DNA of 64,000 nt, taken from positions 136,114 to 200,113 of the forward strand of contig NHDL02000001.1 in assembly GCA_002167555.2 (NCBI GenBank), read 5' to 3'. Under the pieces are notes generated by a model, which saw only the letters and a program-made list of their open reading frames with translations, was not told the origin of the DNA and did no database searches. This document shows positions 63,134 through 64,000 of this stretch, piece after piece (within the stretch, counting starts at the first letter, position 1; each line of letters begins with the position of its first letter). Origin of the DNA: Deltaproteobacteria bacterium TMED58. GTDB lineage: Bacteria; Desulfobacterota_D; UBA1144. A program made the position numbers and the translations under genes.

Positions 63134-64000
63134 ACAAAGTTTGTAATTAACTTTTGCTTTTTTTCAAATTCAACCTCAGAAGATTGAATTAAAATACTGA
63201 TAATTTCTTTTAGCTCCAAACCCTCTTCATTCAAAAGCTTAGGGAACATGCTTATTTCTGTGAATCCAGGAATAGTATTGACTTCGCTGAGATAAAGCTT
63301 CGATTTTTTTGTACTACTAGTTTTACCAAAAAGAAAGTCTATTCTTGCCATCCCAGTACATTGAAGAATTTTATAGATTTTAATAGACGTTTCCTTAATT
63401 TCATTCGATAAAGCAGGATTTTCCAAGCTCCTTTTATATGGAATTTCCATGCTGGATTTTCCATCCAAATATTTTGCCTTATAAGTATAGAATTCATCTG
63501 AAGATATGACTCTTCCTGGTTTAGAGACTATGGTTTGATCGCCTTGCAATACGCTAACTTCAACTTCTTCTGGATTGATAACAGCTTCTTCAACTAGGAC
63601 TTTGTTGCTAAATTTAAATGTATTTTGAATCTTAGAATTTAAATCACTTTTATTTTTAACTTTATAAACGCCAACACTTGAACCTAAATTTGACGCTTTT
63701 ACAAAACAAGGAAATTTTATATCACTGACAATTTTTTTAATTATATTTGTTTTATTGGTTTTCCACTCATCTTTTGCATAACTATAGAATTTAGTTGTTC
63801 TTATTGACTCATTAGACAAAATTTTCTTTGTTAAAATCTTATTCATGCAGATAGAAGAACTCTCTACATTGCATCCAATGTAAGGTTTATTAATAGTTTC
63901 CAATAATCCTTGGATTGATCCGTCTTCACCTCCAGTTCCATGAATCAAAGGAAAAAAAATATCAATTTTTCTTTTATCCATAATTTTATTGTCTTTTATT
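63130..64000 (-). CDS. ddl: D-alanine--D-alanine ligase (N-terminus beyond the right edge)
   Basis: ATP-grasp ligase for the peptidoglycan dipeptide. Seen here: DIFFPLIHGTGGEDGSIQG, FPCFVKASNLGSSVGV, VLVEEAVINPEEVEVSVLQG, GMARIDFLFG and LSEVNTIPGFTEISMFPKLL. An internal ATG at 63981 is not the start: the frame stays open through base 64000 and the family normally has ~70 more residues before the first motif seen. It converges on the EamA transporter with a 4-nt overlap. Confidence 0.93.
   Translation of the reverse strand, partial: IKDNKIMDKRKIDIFFPLIHGTGGEDGSIQGLLETINKPYIGCNVESSSICMNKILTKKILSNESIRTTKFYSYAKDEWKTNKTNIIKKIVSDIKFPCFVKASNLGSSVGVYKVKNKSDLNSKIQNTFKFSNKVLVEEAVINPEEVEVSVLQGDQTIVSKPGRVISSDEFYTYKAKYLDGKSSMEIPYKRSLENPALSNEIKETSIKIYKILQCTGMARIDFLFGKTSSTKKSKLYLSEVNTIPGFTEISMFPKLLNEEGLELKEIISILIQSSEVEFEKKQKLITNFV

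Overview
The window is a dense, strongly AT-rich stretch (about 30% GC by eye, not computed) from a Gram-negative-type bacterium. ExbB/ExbD/TolA-like, LspA, PpiD-like and DegP proteins imply a double envelope. Alternative complex III, an ethylmalonyl-CoA-type mutase cluster, small intergenic gaps and many overlapping gene ends suggest an aerobic, streamlined, probably marine heterotroph. I cannot place the phylum from sequence alone. There are no rRNA or tRNA genes, no mobile elements and no CRISPR array.

Layout. 1-7.7 kb: fmt, a thiolase-like/OB-fold fusion, a DegP protease, the thiO-thiS-thiG thiamine operon and a PpiD-like chaperone. 7.8-17 kb: smc, secA, a pterin dehydratase, folK, hspQ, folD and thiD. 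17-31 kb: gltB, tsaD, then thiC-carB-greA-lspA-ribE-aroK-queG. 30.9-32.9 kb: a redox and cofactor operon, tpx-(DUF59)-bcp-bioD. 33-40.7 kb: a complete alternative complex III operon (actABCDEF) ending in a 49-codon membrane ORF. 40.7-43.5 kb: purM, a TolA/TonB-like protein and two unknown exported proteins. 43.5-47.7 kb: ecm-mcl-mcd, three ethylmalonyl-CoA pathway steps. 47.8-51.2 kb: a cyclophilin, unknowns and a flippase-like membrane protein. 51.4-57.1 kb: a sulfate-assimilation operon cysI-cysD-cysN-(PiT permease)-cysH. 57-64 kb: trhO, a Cu/Zn SOD-like lipoprotein, glutaredoxin, a small abundant-looking protein, a ferredoxin, lysA, exbB/exbD, an EamA transporter and a ddl gene cut by the right edge.

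The most interesting region is the ~300-nt leader of the sulfate-assimilation operon (minus strand, 56785-57101). From a TTGATG/TATAAT promoter it appears to hold a SAM-II/SAM-V-type S-adenosylmethionine aptamer pseudoknot. Next comes a 27-codon ORF with a good ribosome-binding site whose peptide ends Ser-Ser-Ser-Cys-Cys-Cys-Asn (5 Cys in 27). A perfect 12-bp inverted repeat then sits between that ORF and the cysI ribosome-binding site. This looks like one operon read by two sensors, SAM and charged Cys-tRNA. At the other end of the operon is a compact free-standing RNA candidate (51264-51342) with its own promoter, a three-way junction fold and a nine-T tail.

A second window-wide pattern concerns transcription starts. 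Many first genes of transcription units have a -10 hexamer ending only 6-9 nt before the start codon and no Shine-Dalgarno sequence, which predicts leaderless mRNAs. Genes inside operons, and a few special genes, carry clear GGAGG-type sites.
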